A stretch of 64,000 nt of DNA from contig NC_050097.1 in the NCBI RefSeq assembly GCF_902167145.1, forward strand, positions 169,476,923 to 169,540,922. The letters run 5' to 3'. The translations under genes were made by a program, and so were the position numbers. The stretch is from Zea mays (taxonomy: Eukaryota; Streptophyta; Magnoliopsida; Poales; Poaceae). Each line of letters starts with the position of its first letter. Positions within the stretch are counted from its first letter, which is position 1. Below, piece by piece: positions 32,999-44,066 of the stretch. A model generated the notes under the pieces. That model was not told where the DNA came from. It made no database searches and was given only the letters and a program-made list of their open reading frames with translations.

Positions 32999-35338
32999 TT
33001 ACACTTGGGTTTTAGGTACCCAACTCTTGTTGGGTCCTACAAGGTTAGTCACAATAGCCTTTGGAACCCAAATACAAGTCTTATCTCCCTTGCATTTGGA
33101 TCCCAACTTCCTAGCAATTACTTTTTCATTCTTACGAAAAATTGCAAAAGAAGTATTGCAAGCATGGTAAATAGTGGAAGGTTCATTACATACTCTCCTA
33201 GGCACATGATGCACAACATGATTTCTCCTAGGCTTACTTCTACCATGCATAAAAGTAGAGCTAGAAGCAAACATAGCATGTGAATTAAACGCATCATAAC
33301 TCCTATTATAATGAGCATTTCTAGAAAATTTTCTATCATAAATGTAAGCATGACATTTTTGAGAACTACTAGCCATAGGAGCCTTCCCTTTTCCTTCTTG
33401 AGAACGTGAGCCTTATGGCTTGTTAAGTTCTTGGCTTCCCTTTGACAAGCCCATCCTTAATTGAGGGGTGTCTACCAACGGTGTAGGCATCCCTAGCAAA
33501 TTTTAATTGATCAAAATTAATTTTGCAAGTCTTAAGTTGAGCATTAAGACTTGCCACCTCATCATTTAATTTAGCAATGGACGCAAGATGTTCATCACAA
33601 GCATCAATATCAAAATCCTTGCATCTATTGCAAATTACAACATGTTCTACACATGAACTAGATTTATTAGCTACCTCTAGCTTAGCATTTAAATCATCAT
33701 TTACACTCTTTAAACTAGACACAGTTTCATGGCAAGCAGATAACTCAGGGGATAGCATTCATTCCTTTTAATTTCTAGAGCAAGGGATTTTTGAACACTA
33801 ATAAACTTATCATGCTCTTCATACAAAATATCCTCTTGCTTTTCTAAAAGTCTATCCTTTTCATTTAAAGCATCAATTAGTTCATTAATCTTTTCTACTT
33901 TAGCTCTATCTAATCCTTTAAATAGACTAGAGTAATCTACTTCATCATCGGAGGAATCCTCATCACTAGAAGTAGAGTACTTAGGGGAATCTCGAACACT
34001 CACCTTCTTTTCCTTGGCCATTAGGCAGGTGTGGCGTTCGTTGGGGAAGAGCGAAGACTTGTTGAAGGCCGAGGCTGCCAGTCCTTCATCGTCGGAGTCG
34101 GATGAAGAGCAGTCTGAATCCCATTCTTTACCAAGGTGTGCCTCGCCCTTCGCCTTCTTGTAGACCTTCTTCTTCTCCCTCTCTCCACGCTTTTCTTGTT
34201 CCTGGTCATCATCATTATCGGGGCATTGTGCTATGAAATGACCAGTCTTACCGCATTTGAAGCAAGAGCGCTTTCCCTTTGCTTTGTTCTTGTTGGGGTA
34301 CTCCTTGCGTCCTTTCAATGCGGTCTTGAAGCGCTTGATGATAAGCGCCATCTCATCTTCGTTGAGGCACGCGGCCTCCACTTGTGCAACCTTGCTTGGT
34401 AGCGTCTCCCTGTTGCTGGTTGATTTGAGAGCAATGGTTTGAGGCTCGTGGACGGGTAGTGGACCGTTTAGAGCATCGTCCACATATCGAGCCTCTTTCA
34501 CCATCATGCGCCCGCTCACAAACTTCCCAAGTATCTCCTCGGGCGTCATCTTGGTGTACCTGGGATTCTCACAAATAAGGTTGACAAGATGGGGGTCAAT
34601 TACCGTAAATGACCTTAGCATTAGTCGAACGACGTCGTGGTCCGTCCATCTTGTGCTTCCATAGCTCCTAATTTTGTTGACCAGGGTCTTGAGCCTGTTG
34701 TATGTTTGTGTTGGCTCCTCTCCCCTGATCATCGCGAATCTTCCCAATTCGCCTTCCACCAACTCCATTTTGGTGATCATGGTGGCATCGTTTCCCTCAT
34801 GTGATATCTTGAGGGTATCCCAAATTTGCTTGGCGTTGTCCAAGCCGCTCACCTTGTTGTATTCATCCCTGCATAAAGAAGCTAGCAAAACAGTAGTAGC
34901 TTGTGCATTCTTATGAATTTGCTCATTAATAAACACAGGGTTATCGGTACTGTCGAAATGCATTTCATTTTCAATTATCTCCCAAATACTAGGATGGAGA
35001 GAAAATAAGTGACTACGCATTTTGTGACTCCAAAAAGAGTAGTCCTCTCCATCAAAGTGTGGAGGTTTACCAAGAGGAATTGAAAGCAAATGAGCATCGG
35101 AATTGAAAGGAATACGAGAATAATTAAATGAATAATTTTGATTAACCGTTTTCTTCTTTGAAGAGGAGTCATCGTCGTGTGGTGAAGAAGACAAGGCATC
35201 ATTGTCGTAGTAGATGATCTTCTTGATGCGCCTCTTCTTCTTTCCATCTTTTTTCTTATGACTCGAGCCTGAGTCGGTTGGCTTGTCGTCTCTAGGCTCG
35301 TTGAGGAAGGACTCCTTTTCCTTGTCATTGACCACCAT
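32999..35338 (-). pseudogene. Copia 2 gag (zinc knuckle), frameshifted
   Basis: Start ATG at 35338. Lys/Ser-rich N terminus, capsid region (PPHFDGEDYSFWSHKMRSHL; ASLCRDEYNKVSGLDNAKQI; GELGRFAMIRGEEPTQTYNR), CCHC knuckle CFKCGKTGHFIAQC, acidic Ser/Asp tract and a C-terminal coiled-coil region. The 542-codon frame stops at 33710; the coiled coil continues in another frame (33423-33758), and the KTCIWVPK-type tail in a third (32999-33376). At least two frameshifts therefore separate gag from protease. Confidence 0.88.
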
Positions 35339-35394
35339 CCCCTTTCCCTTAGGATCGATCTTTGGGCGATTAGTCCCTTACGTGAAGAGAATGG

Positions 35395-35405
35395 CTCCGA
35401 TACCA
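35395..35405 (-). promoter_or_regulatory. Primer binding site of Copia 2
   Basis: Minus strand TGGTATCGGAGC, two bases from the 5' LTR; initiator tRNA-Met type with one change. Confidence 0.85.
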
Positions 35406-35407
35406 AT

Positions 35408-36687
35408 TGAGAGCACCTATAGGGGGGTGCATAGGTGATCTTGTAAAATTCAACACTCATAGCCACAAAACTTAGTTATTAAAGTTAGAACGGTTAAGTA
35501 GCTTGAAACGAGCTCTTGTGAACACAGACAATCAAAGAGAAAGCACACAAGAGACACGCGATTTTTATCCCGTGGTTCGGCCAAGTAATGCTTGCCTACT
35601 TCCACGTTGTGGTGTCCCAATGGACGAGGGTTGCACTCAACCCCTTTCAAGTCATCCGATGATCAACTTGAATACCACGGTTTTTCTTCCTTATATCTTT
35701 TCCCGTTTGCGAGGAATCTCCACAAGTTGGAGCCTCTCGCCCTTACAAGATTGATCACAAAGAACGCACAAGAGTAAGGTTGGGAAGAGCAACGCACACA
35801 AGACTCATAAATGCAGCACACCAACGCATACAAGTGAAGACTTGAGCTCAAATGACACACCGGGAGTTCTCGACTCGAATGGAGCTCAAATCTCTAACAC
35901 AACAAAGCGAATGCACGGGAGCAGAGTTTGGATGCCTTAGAATGATTAGTGAAAGCTTGGGTGACTCCTCCATGCGCCTAGGGGTCCCTTTTATGGCCCC
36001 AAGACAGCTAGGAGCCATTGGAGGCCAACAAGGAAGGCTATCCTTGCCTTCTGTCGGGTGGCGCACCGGACAGTCTGGTGCGCCACTGGACAGTCACTGT
36101 AGACGGTCTGGTGCGGAGCTGTTTCCTTTTCTGGCACAGATGACCGTTGCAGCGCCGAGCCAGTTGGCGCACCGGACACTGTCCGGTGCACACCGGACAC
36201 TGTCCGGTGCACACCGGACAGTCCGGTGCCCCCTGCCGACCGTTGGCACGGGCCACGCGTCGCCCGTGGATTGCGCGACCGACCATTGCGCTGGCGACCA
36301 TTGGCTCACCGGACAGTCTGGCGCACCACCGGACAGTCCGGTGAATTATAGTCGTACGCCGCCGATTTTTTCCGAGAGTGGCCAGTTCACTGGAAGCCAG
36401 CCTGGCGCACCGGACACTGTCCGGTGCACCACCTGACAGTTCGATGTGCCAGACCGAGCTGGACTTTGGCTGTACTCAGCCAAGTCTTTTGCAATTCTTT
36501 CTTTTCCTATTTTTAGCACTTAGACACAATATGTTAGTACTCAAAACAATGTACTAAGTCTAGAAACATATCTTGTCACATGATTTGCACTTTTTGCTTG
36601 TTTGGCACATAACAACTCAAAGATTATGTGTTGGCACTTAATCACCAAAACATTATAGAAATGGCCCAAAGGCACATTTCCCTTTCA
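35408..36687 (-). repeat. 5' LTR of Copia 2
   Basis: 1280 bp, TGAGAGCACC...CTTTCA. The TATA position of the other LTR reads CATAAAAGG here (near 35989-35997), so the promoter box looks mutated. Palindromic CACCGGACAGTCCGGTG and CACCGGACACTGTCCGGTG motifs cluster at 36060-36440. Confidence 0.93.
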
Positions 36688-36861
36688 GTTCTTCAGGGAC
36701 TTTGTAGTTGGGGTTTCCAGTTGCGTCTCTAAGTCTATGACACATGTCATCTCTAAAGTAATGCCAGTATTTGTCGAACAGTGCATGTACGTTTCCAATG
36801 GAACAGTACAAAACCACAGTGACGAACAACTGTCTAAGTTGGTACGCAGATGCGGACACAA
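36688..36861 (-). repeat. 174-bp duplicated RepHel segment, right copy
   Basis: Same RepHel segment as 27922-28095, directly abutting the end of the right LTR and continuing uninterrupted into upstream RepHel sequence on the right. Confidence 0.95.
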
Positions 36862-37979
36862 TTGCCTCATCAAACAAAAGGATCCATTCATTATCACCTT
36901 CAAGTAAACCACGAGCCTCACATGCAGCATGAAACGTACAGTACACATGTCCGTTAAATGTCCTGACGTCAGCATAGTTTGTGGCCCCCTTGACAATCAT
37001 CAGGAGCATGCGCAGGTAATACAGTTCTCCCGATGCAGGGTGCACGTAGTACATACGGCCAATCTTAGCGTGACCTTTTCCTCCATAATCGGTTTGAGGC
37101 ATCCCATGTCCACTCCTTGGGGAAATCGCAGTATGTGAGGTGTTTGACCTCTTCATGTCTCGAATTAGCCTCGAACCATTTAGTTAACATCGTACTTTTC
37201 GCTAAAGGGTTGTATATTAGGTCCTCTAAATTTGTTCCAGGTTAGCGCACATGGTTTAGGCCCGAAAGGTGTACAACCAATCATTCAACAGAAGGCACTC
37301 TAAAGTGAGTGTGATACTCAAATGCGCGCCACAGAGCCTCACACGTAGATAGGTATCTTGCATCAATGTATTCTTGGATCTCATTTGGCGGGGCAAGATG
37401 AGAACCGGGCGAATGGTTTTGTGTTTGTGCAGTGGACTCAAAATATACTTTTGCTCTATCAATTCCTTTTGTAACATATTTGAATAGATACTTGATCATG
37501 TTAGACTTGTTGCACCATTCAACGTTTATGTGTGCATTGTATTTTTTTAGAAGATGCATGTTGTACGGTACAACACTTCTATTGTCTAGTCGAACGCCAC
37601 GTTTGACGACATGTCTGTCATCGTCTCTACGCATGTAGAGCGCAAAACCAAAGTCGTCTATGGTGGTCTCATCTTGAAAATCTTTTGGAAATTTTTTTGA
37701 GCATTTGTGGTTTTTCATACATGGGCAATTCCTGTTGCTTTCACCACATGGCCAGTGTATCATGAATTCGTTGACTAAAGCATAACCAAGTGGGTTAGTG
37801 TTCACATCCGGAATCTCAGCGCATATAAAATTGTCGACAACAGAAGCATCGAACTCCTTTGCGCCAGTAGCCAACCACACAAGGCAATGTATATGTGGCA
37901 AGCCTCATTTTTGGAACTCAACAGTATACAAGACCGCGAGAACTGGTCCAAATGTCACGCCCTGCCTTATATCAGCTAT

Positions 37980-38072
37980 GAACTCATCGACTTTCATATG
38001 GAAGACTCGTATAACTAAGTCTGAAGAACTCATCGACTTTCATATGGAAGACTCGTACAACTAAGTCTGAAT
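37980..38072. repeat. 46-bp tandem duplication inside Rep
   Basis: GAACTCATCGACTTTCATAT and its continuation GGAAGACTCGTA(T/C)AACTAAGT CTGAA occurs twice head to tail with one substitution. A length of 46 shifts the reading frame of Rep. Confidence 0.95.
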
Positions 38073-39369
38073 GATCGCATGGTTGTTGACCCGGTTCGAA
38101 GCGCAACGCATCCGCAATTTCCCTTCATTTGGGGTTGCATGTGAAAGTCAAAAAAAGATCTAGTGGGCCATACACTCTGCAAATAGCCATCGCGTCTTGG
38201 TAATTCATAACATGGTATCGCCTATTGCCAGTGAAACTCGCAGGCACGATCACTTTACCGCCAACAATGTCCACACTAATTAGCCCTCTGTCAACGGCAT
38301 CAGCTATCCCCTGCACTGATTTAGACCGCACGTCTTTTTGATGGTCAGCTATGAACTGTAACCTGGAGCCCTCGATAGTTGAATATGCGTCGACAATGAC
38401 CTGAGCACTTAACCTACCATAACACGTGTATGGGTTTGACTCGTGTAATCTGTAATGTAAATGTCTTCTTACAAATTCAAGCATTGTTACGTATTTTCGT
38501 TTGGTCCCAACACTGTCTTCATCATCGCAGTACCGAATGCCAAGATGGTAACCATTTTCACCATACGAAAACAACTGAGGGTAATGCAAATCCATGTAGG
38601 ATGGATGCAAGCATGAGACATGTCGTAGCCCGCAATTTCTATCGTGCACAAGGACATCATATGTGTATTCATCGGCGGTGTAGTCGCCGACAACGATGGC
38701 AGCGACTTCGCCGCTGGAGGGAAGATTGTATTGGACATCTTGTCTAGCATCACAGCCTAACAGCCTGAGTGTTATCCTCTGGTTACCCGCTTGTTCCAAT
38801 CGCTCCCTTGCATATCGAAACGCTTTGACAAGTTTGTTATTGTCATTTAACATGGCCAACAAAGCCATAGTTATTTCACATTCAGGTTGTTCAGCGACAC
38901 CATCATCAACCTGGAACATGTTTAGCCTGTTCTGTGTCTCGTGGTTTGTATCATGAACATACAATTGGGCAAATTTAGGCATCGCTCCACGACATGGAAG
39001 CAAGGTGCCGATACATTGATGTACTATTCCATTTATCTTGAAAACATAAGGCGCAATACCATTGTTTATCGCTTTGTCTATAGCAGCACCAAAGGAGGTG
39101 AAGGCAAAGAGTGAATTGTACGCGCGAATAAGCCTCAAAAATCTTTTTGAGCGTGCATCTCCATCAAACGACAAGAGATCAGCAAGTACAGATGGTGGCC
39201 TTTTGTAAGGCTCCAAATTGATCTTCCCCCCTTGCAACAGAGATTGTATGCAAGTCTTCGTTGCGCTATAGATGAATCGCTTTTTACACGCTCCTGGAAC
39301 CAAAAAACCGCGCCACAGTATCGACAGGTGTGCTCGGGCCACCATAGTACGATCTATTCGGGTAGGCAT

Positions 39370-40903
39370 CTACAAAACGAAGAACAAGTAAGAACGATTG
39401 ATATTAAGCAGTGAAACACAAGAAACATCCAGGCAAGGAAGGGAAGCACAGACCTCTCAGGGTATCAATGTATGTTTTTTCGAGAGGAATTGTGATATGT
39501 GTGTGTTGCGCAGAGCGTCTGTAGTGCAGCCTACTGCGGAGGCGGTGTCTATTCGATGTGGTGAACGATGAAGGGAAGTCCATTATGGATTTGTCGCCTG
39601 CTTTGGGACGGGTATTATTGCAAATATATATTTGAAAGCAGCAACGCAATTCCGGTCAGTGTGTGCCGACAAGTCGACTAAATAATGTAACACAATTAAG
39701 ACGACATACCGTGTGCGCTTGCAAGGCGCCTGCGTCGCCTTGTTTCATACGAACGGGCAACACGTGCATACGGAGCATCAGCCATGGGCACACCGCGACA
39801 TGTACCACGTGACACACACACCTAGCACTTGTAGAACATGAATAGCGCGCACGTGAACTGTAATAGAGAGGCCCCCACATAAAAAAACATGTACCATACA
39901 CCTTTCAAACAAATGTAAGGAAACTGAATCAATGGTTAATTGTATCATATACATACTAAAACATATAGCAAACTTAGGCAAACAATTAGCCACATGCGCA
40001 TAAAATTCACGAAGCAAGAACATGTAAAAACGCCAAGTAACAAACCCTAGAAAATACGCGAGAATACAATTCAGAATTTATTTACAAAATATTTAGATCG
40101 TACCAAAAACTACAAAACTCTAAGCAGGCTGGGCAATAGGCAGCGAACCTAAATCAGAGGCTACCACCCAGCACCTAACTGCACATAAGCATAAAAAAAC
40201 TGAAGTTCCTGAAATATCCGAGTAGCAAGCCAAGGAAATGTGATCAACATGTGGATAATGGAGTTCACTTAATTTAAAATAGTTATGTGAAGGTACCCAA
40301 AAGAAGCCATACATGGGATTTGAGTTCAATACACTTCACAGTTTTGACTCCACCATTTCAAGGAAAACACAATAATGCACCGGAACGATAGAAGCACAAC
40401 ACCAACACACCGTATGTGCAGCATGTAGAACAACATAAACAAAATACTATGCCATTGAAAACAAGTATATCACTGACATAATCTGAGCGTAGCGTGTGTA
40501 GCAAGAGAAGTCACAGTCGTCTACAAACCACGAGGGAGAAGTGCAAAAGCATGGCAAGGAACTAACCTCCCAAAAGGAATCAGCGACGAGCAGCCTTCTG
40601 CGAACTCCGTCAAAAGCTATTTGCGCAGGAAGGAACAAAGGCACCAAATCAATTAGATGGTATAACACTGCATGCAACGAATAAGATTTAGTGTTCCATA
40701 AGCAATTAGCTAATTCTTTTTAGTTCATATTTGTCGCAGCATATAGGTTCATTCAACTTCTAAAAGTAACTGATGTGTACAACAACTTGGACACTGGCAG
40801 CTAGGATGAGAAATGGTGCGAGGTAACATACTCATTACCCACCACTACGAGCTAATATACACACACCTACAGGTGATGTCAAGTAATCAGACTATGTGTG
40901 CAT
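39370..40903. other. Non-coding stretch between RepHel and LRR fragments
   Basis: I find no credible ORF. The 5' end of the leftward Helitron should lie here or further right, as TAGTAGAGA or TAGTATAGA before a T on the plus strand. The nearest thing is GTAATAGAGAGG at 39859-39870, which lacks the required T flank. No terminus is assigned. Confidence 0.5.
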
Positions 40904-42475
40904 TTTTAGGGAGTGGACCTCCGAAAGCTCATTCTGGCTCACAATAATCTGAAGGTGTTAAGAGAAGACCTTAGGAACCTGTCTTCGCTTGTTGTTCTAA
41001 ATATAAGTCACAACAAGATATGCATCTCCTATCTGTTGACGAATTTTATTAATAAATATGCACCATTAATATAATGCCACCGTGTTTTTGTTAATCCTAT
41101 TTCTTGCAGTCTCCCATTGCTAAAATCACTGGACATGTCTTTCAATCAAATAAACACTCTGCCCAAAGAGATTGGCCTGGCTACTGCTTTAGTCAAGTAA
41201 GCTTATATGTACTTTTTTTGTAATTCAGTTATTTTACTTTGTGTTGTTACATAGTTTCACATTCTTTTAGTGAACAGGAGTATCTTGCAGCCATCTTTCC
41301 TTCCCTCTAGTCGAGATCTCCATAGTGTGCATAACCTTTTTTACTGCTCCACCTTGTTTGTGTTTGAAAAAGTGTACATCAGCTGTTGATTCGCACATTG
41401 CGAGAAGAGTAGAAGCAACATGGGATGCTTAATACTCATGTATTTTATGCCATGTTTTGCCAGGGTTGAGTTCTCAAACAATTGCCTTACTAGCTTCCGC
41501 CTAGCCTCGCCACATGCTCGGACTTGTCCGAACTCAAGATAAGTTGCATTGGATGCTCTCTGTTCCACCTCATACCCCCTTCCTTCTTGCTCTGGTACAG
41601 TTTCTCTCCCTGTTGTTTCTAGATCAGTTGTCGAGCTTCTCTTTGTTTTAGTAAAACTTCACAATGGGGGCCTCCCATGCTGTTTTTTCGGTCCAAAAAG
41701 TTCCATTGGATGTATTCTTATCTTTTTTTGACATATAGTTATCTAGTTTCTTAGTCCTTGTACTTGATGGCTTTCCAATTTATCACTTCCTTGTTTACTT
41801 TCTGGTTTAGACACACACAAAATAATGTTTTCATTGTGTACAGGCATCAAACAACAACATATCCAGAGTACCAGATGTACTTGTTGGTTGTTCCAAGTTA
41901 AGTAAATTGGATCTAGAGGTAAGAACTAATAGAATGCTAAAGCTATTATTTTGTTGTTCCAGTTGCTTATTGAAACTCATGTGCGACAACTTATCAGGGT
42001 AACAAGCTTGTGACACTTTCTGAAAACATGTTTGTGTCATGGACAATGCTCACAGAGTTGAATCTCGGTATGAAAAATAACATAAGATTAAGATTCGTTG
42101 AATTTATGTGTTTTGTTTGAGTTTTGCTTGCATTTAACTATCTTTTTAGCTCGTTACAGCAAAGAATCTACTTACAGCCATCCCAGCTAGCATTGGAGCA
42201 CTTCCAAAACTAATCCGCTTGGACATGCATCAGAATAGTGAACTTGTCTATCCATGTTGTCACATGTGCGTGCTCTGCATTTTTACTCTTTCACGGTTTG
42301 TTCTCTACTCACAACTCAAGACATATTCAACCTTTTTCTTCTTGTGTGCATTTATTTTTCTGTCATGTAAATAAATCTTTTCTGTTTTGTGTTCCAGAAA
42401 TAACCTATTGTCTTCAATACCAGCTGATAATGGCACGTTATCAAAGTTAGGCATACTTGATCTCCATTCTAATTA
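40904..42475 (+). pseudogene. LRRC40-like leucine-rich-repeat gene, fragment with exons and introns
   Basis: Seven exon-like segments with splice sites, starting near 40914 ([20 protein letters not shown]), then 41110-41196 ([20 protein letters not shown]), 41464-41538, 41844-41918 (SNNNISRVPDVLVGCSKLSK), 41998-42067 (GNKLVTLSENMFVSWTMLTE), 42160-42237 ([20 protein letters not shown]) and 42401-42473 (LSSIPADNGTLSKLGILDLH). They are consecutive LRRs of plant LRRC40-type proteins. The 41464 exon is frameshifted (LASPHARTCP where another frame reads SLATCSDLSELK), and the last ends at a stop. Neither the protein's start nor its later repeats are present. Introns are kept, so it derives from DNA, not mRNA. 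Confidence 0.8.
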
Positions 42476-43290
42476 GGTTCTACATCTTTTTCATGGCCAA
42501 ACTCAATGTTATATTCTCATCATTCCTCTAGACCCTTACACATTTACCCTGCATCATTTAGAAAAAAAATAAGACACTATCGAGAATAGCTGCTCGTTGG
42601 ACCATATAACTCCTATGTTACATCAGCTAACTGACTGTGTAAATATAGCATTCCAGTTGTCTTCCTTCTTTTTTTGTACAGAACTGACTGTGTAACTTTA
42701 TTATGCCAGTTAACTGATATGCATCGTCTTCTTTTAGTTTTAGTGTGCCTGTGATGTTTTTCCCTAGTAGCTTTGGATTTTGTTGTTTAGATGACTGATA
42801 TTATCTACGCCAGTTCTTTTTTCAACGATATGCAGAAGGTCTTGCTTGAGTTTGTTGGATACTTGTTTTACTCTTTGCTGATTTCGAGAACAGTTGCCAC
42901 TCGAATCGACAAATATTTTTTTCTTGATTAGTAGCGGAAATACTATATTGCTATTAGTAAAAGGAAGGATGCTGGAAGTGCACCTTTAACTTAATTTTAG
43001 TATAGTAGCTACATGTATGACATGGGATCTGGTAGAGTCATGAATGCATTTTATCAGTACAGTCATCAATGGATCTGATTTGGTTTGATTTTTACAACCG
43101 AGGACTTGGGATTCCCCTTGCACTGCTGATCCTTGCAAAGTTGCCTTTGTACGTAAAGGCGTTGAACCACCAGCTGGAATTTATTCATTTGTATGTTGGC
43201 GTATGTACGATATTGACAATAGGTGCTTATGGTGACTTATTGACAAGGACTATATTAATGTAAGTTCATCATTTATTTCTTGTTTTGTAG
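42476..43290. other. Non-coding spacer between LRRC40-like and ARMC6-like fragments
   Basis: AT-rich intron-like sequence, no ORF called. The duplicated phrase ACTGACTGTGTAA near 42632 and 42682 is the only structure noted. Confidence 0.4.
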
Positions 43291-43574
43291 ATGTGGCAAG
43301 CACTGAAAAGTTCAGACAAAGTGAGGGGCCCAGAATTGTCATCGATCTCTTGCAAGGAGGCTCAGAAAATCCAGATTTATTGGATGCTGGATTTAGTGTT
43401 GTGGCAGCAGGTTCTGCTGGCAATGAAGTTGTGAAAGAGTCCTTTATGGAACTGAAGGTCAATGAACTCATTCTGCGGGTTATGAAGGATAAATCAAAAT
43501 CTAATGTGCAAAGTTTGTATGATGCCATATGTGTTCTGCTGAAACTTGATGACAACCGAGTGGTAGCTTCTCAG
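43291..43574 (+). pseudogene. ARMC6-like armadillo-repeat exon (isolated)
   Basis: TGTTTTGTAG acceptor and GTGTGTCC donor bound about 284 open bases: STEKFRQSEGPRIVIDLLQG, FSVVAAGSAGNEVVKESFME and VQSLYDAICVLLKLDDNRVV, closely resembling plant armadillo-repeat-containing protein 6. The exon is intact but its neighbours are missing: no earlier ARMC6 exon lies upstream, and the sequence behind the downstream intron does not look like the next ARM repeat. Confidence 0.8.
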
Positions 43575-43813
43575 GTGTGTCCTATATTCACAGTTTGAGT
43601 GTTTCACATTGGCTGCTTCACCAGTTTCTATGCTAATTGCTGGTATGTGGTGGTTTGTGGAAGTATCTGGCAATGCATTTGCTATGTAATCCTTTATGAA
43701 GATATAATGTGACATGGTGAATAGCTTATGCTGATACTTAGTTTTGTGCATGCTGTTTTTAGTAACCTATTACCTCTACACATTAGCATTGATTTCTTTG
43801 TATGCTCTTTCAG

Positions 43814-43849
43814 GTGTATGCTGTTGAAAACTGTGAAATTGTTGTCCAG
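43814..43849 (+). pseudogene. Small exon-like segment
   Basis: CTCTTTCAG acceptor, 36 bases reading VYAVENCEIVVQ, then GTAATA donor. It may belong to the ARMC6-like gene or another captured gene. Weak on its own. Confidence 0.35.
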
Positions 43850-44066
43850 GTAATATGTCATTCGATGTAGTTTTCTTTTCAGTTCAAGTTTTTCAGGCAC
43901 ACGTTCATTTTGGAGTCATATGGGAGCAAATAGAACCCACATTCCTACCATTGACTTCAGTACAGTGTGTTGTCGTGGAGTTTTATTTTCTGTGGGGTGA
44001 ATAAAAGCAGCTAAACAGACAATGTTTTGTAATATCTAAGTTGGTAGGATCTGCAGCTTCAAGTGG

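Larger units (their letters stand above)
28098..36687 (-). mobile_element. Sirevirus (Copia 2, Ji/Opie type), degenerate
   Basis: LTRs at 28098-29354 (1257 bp) and 35408-36687 (1280 bp), TGAGAGCACC...CCCTTTCA. The primer binding site (minus TGGTATCGGAGC) is two bases left of the right LTR, and a purine tract AAAAAGGGGGAGAT sits beside the left LTR. The coding order leftward is gag, protease, integrase, reverse transcriptase, RNase H. The 1.25-kb LTR, palindrome-rich U3 and repeated GGGGGAG tracts place it in the maize Sireviruses. There is no 5-bp target duplication: CAAAT is on the left, GTTCT on the right. Confidence 0.92.
36688..39369 (-). pseudogene. Helitron RepHel, Rep (HUH endonuclease) half
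   Basis: Leftward from an ATG at 39369. The Helitron-like N domain ends in IVPASFTGNRRYHVMNYQDA and LFLTFTCNPK. Next comes the HUH motif LPHIHCLVWL (HIH at 37887-37895), then the two-tyrosine site KYLFKYVTKG (37466-37494), whose tyrosines cut and join DNA in rolling-circle transposition, then IGRMYYVHPASGELYYLRML leading toward the helicase. Breaks: TGA at 38125-38127 after TCNPK; a 46-bp tandem duplication at about 37980-38072, which shifts the frame; TGA at 37905-37907 just before the HUH motif; and at least one further break between 37281 and 37156. The catalytic residues themselves are intact. Confidence 0.92.

Noticed and set aside
39859..39870. GTAATAGAGAGG as the 5' end of the leftward Helitron
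   Set aside because: It resembles the inverse of TCTCTATTAC, but the base after GA is G rather than the required T, and no second copy is available for comparison.
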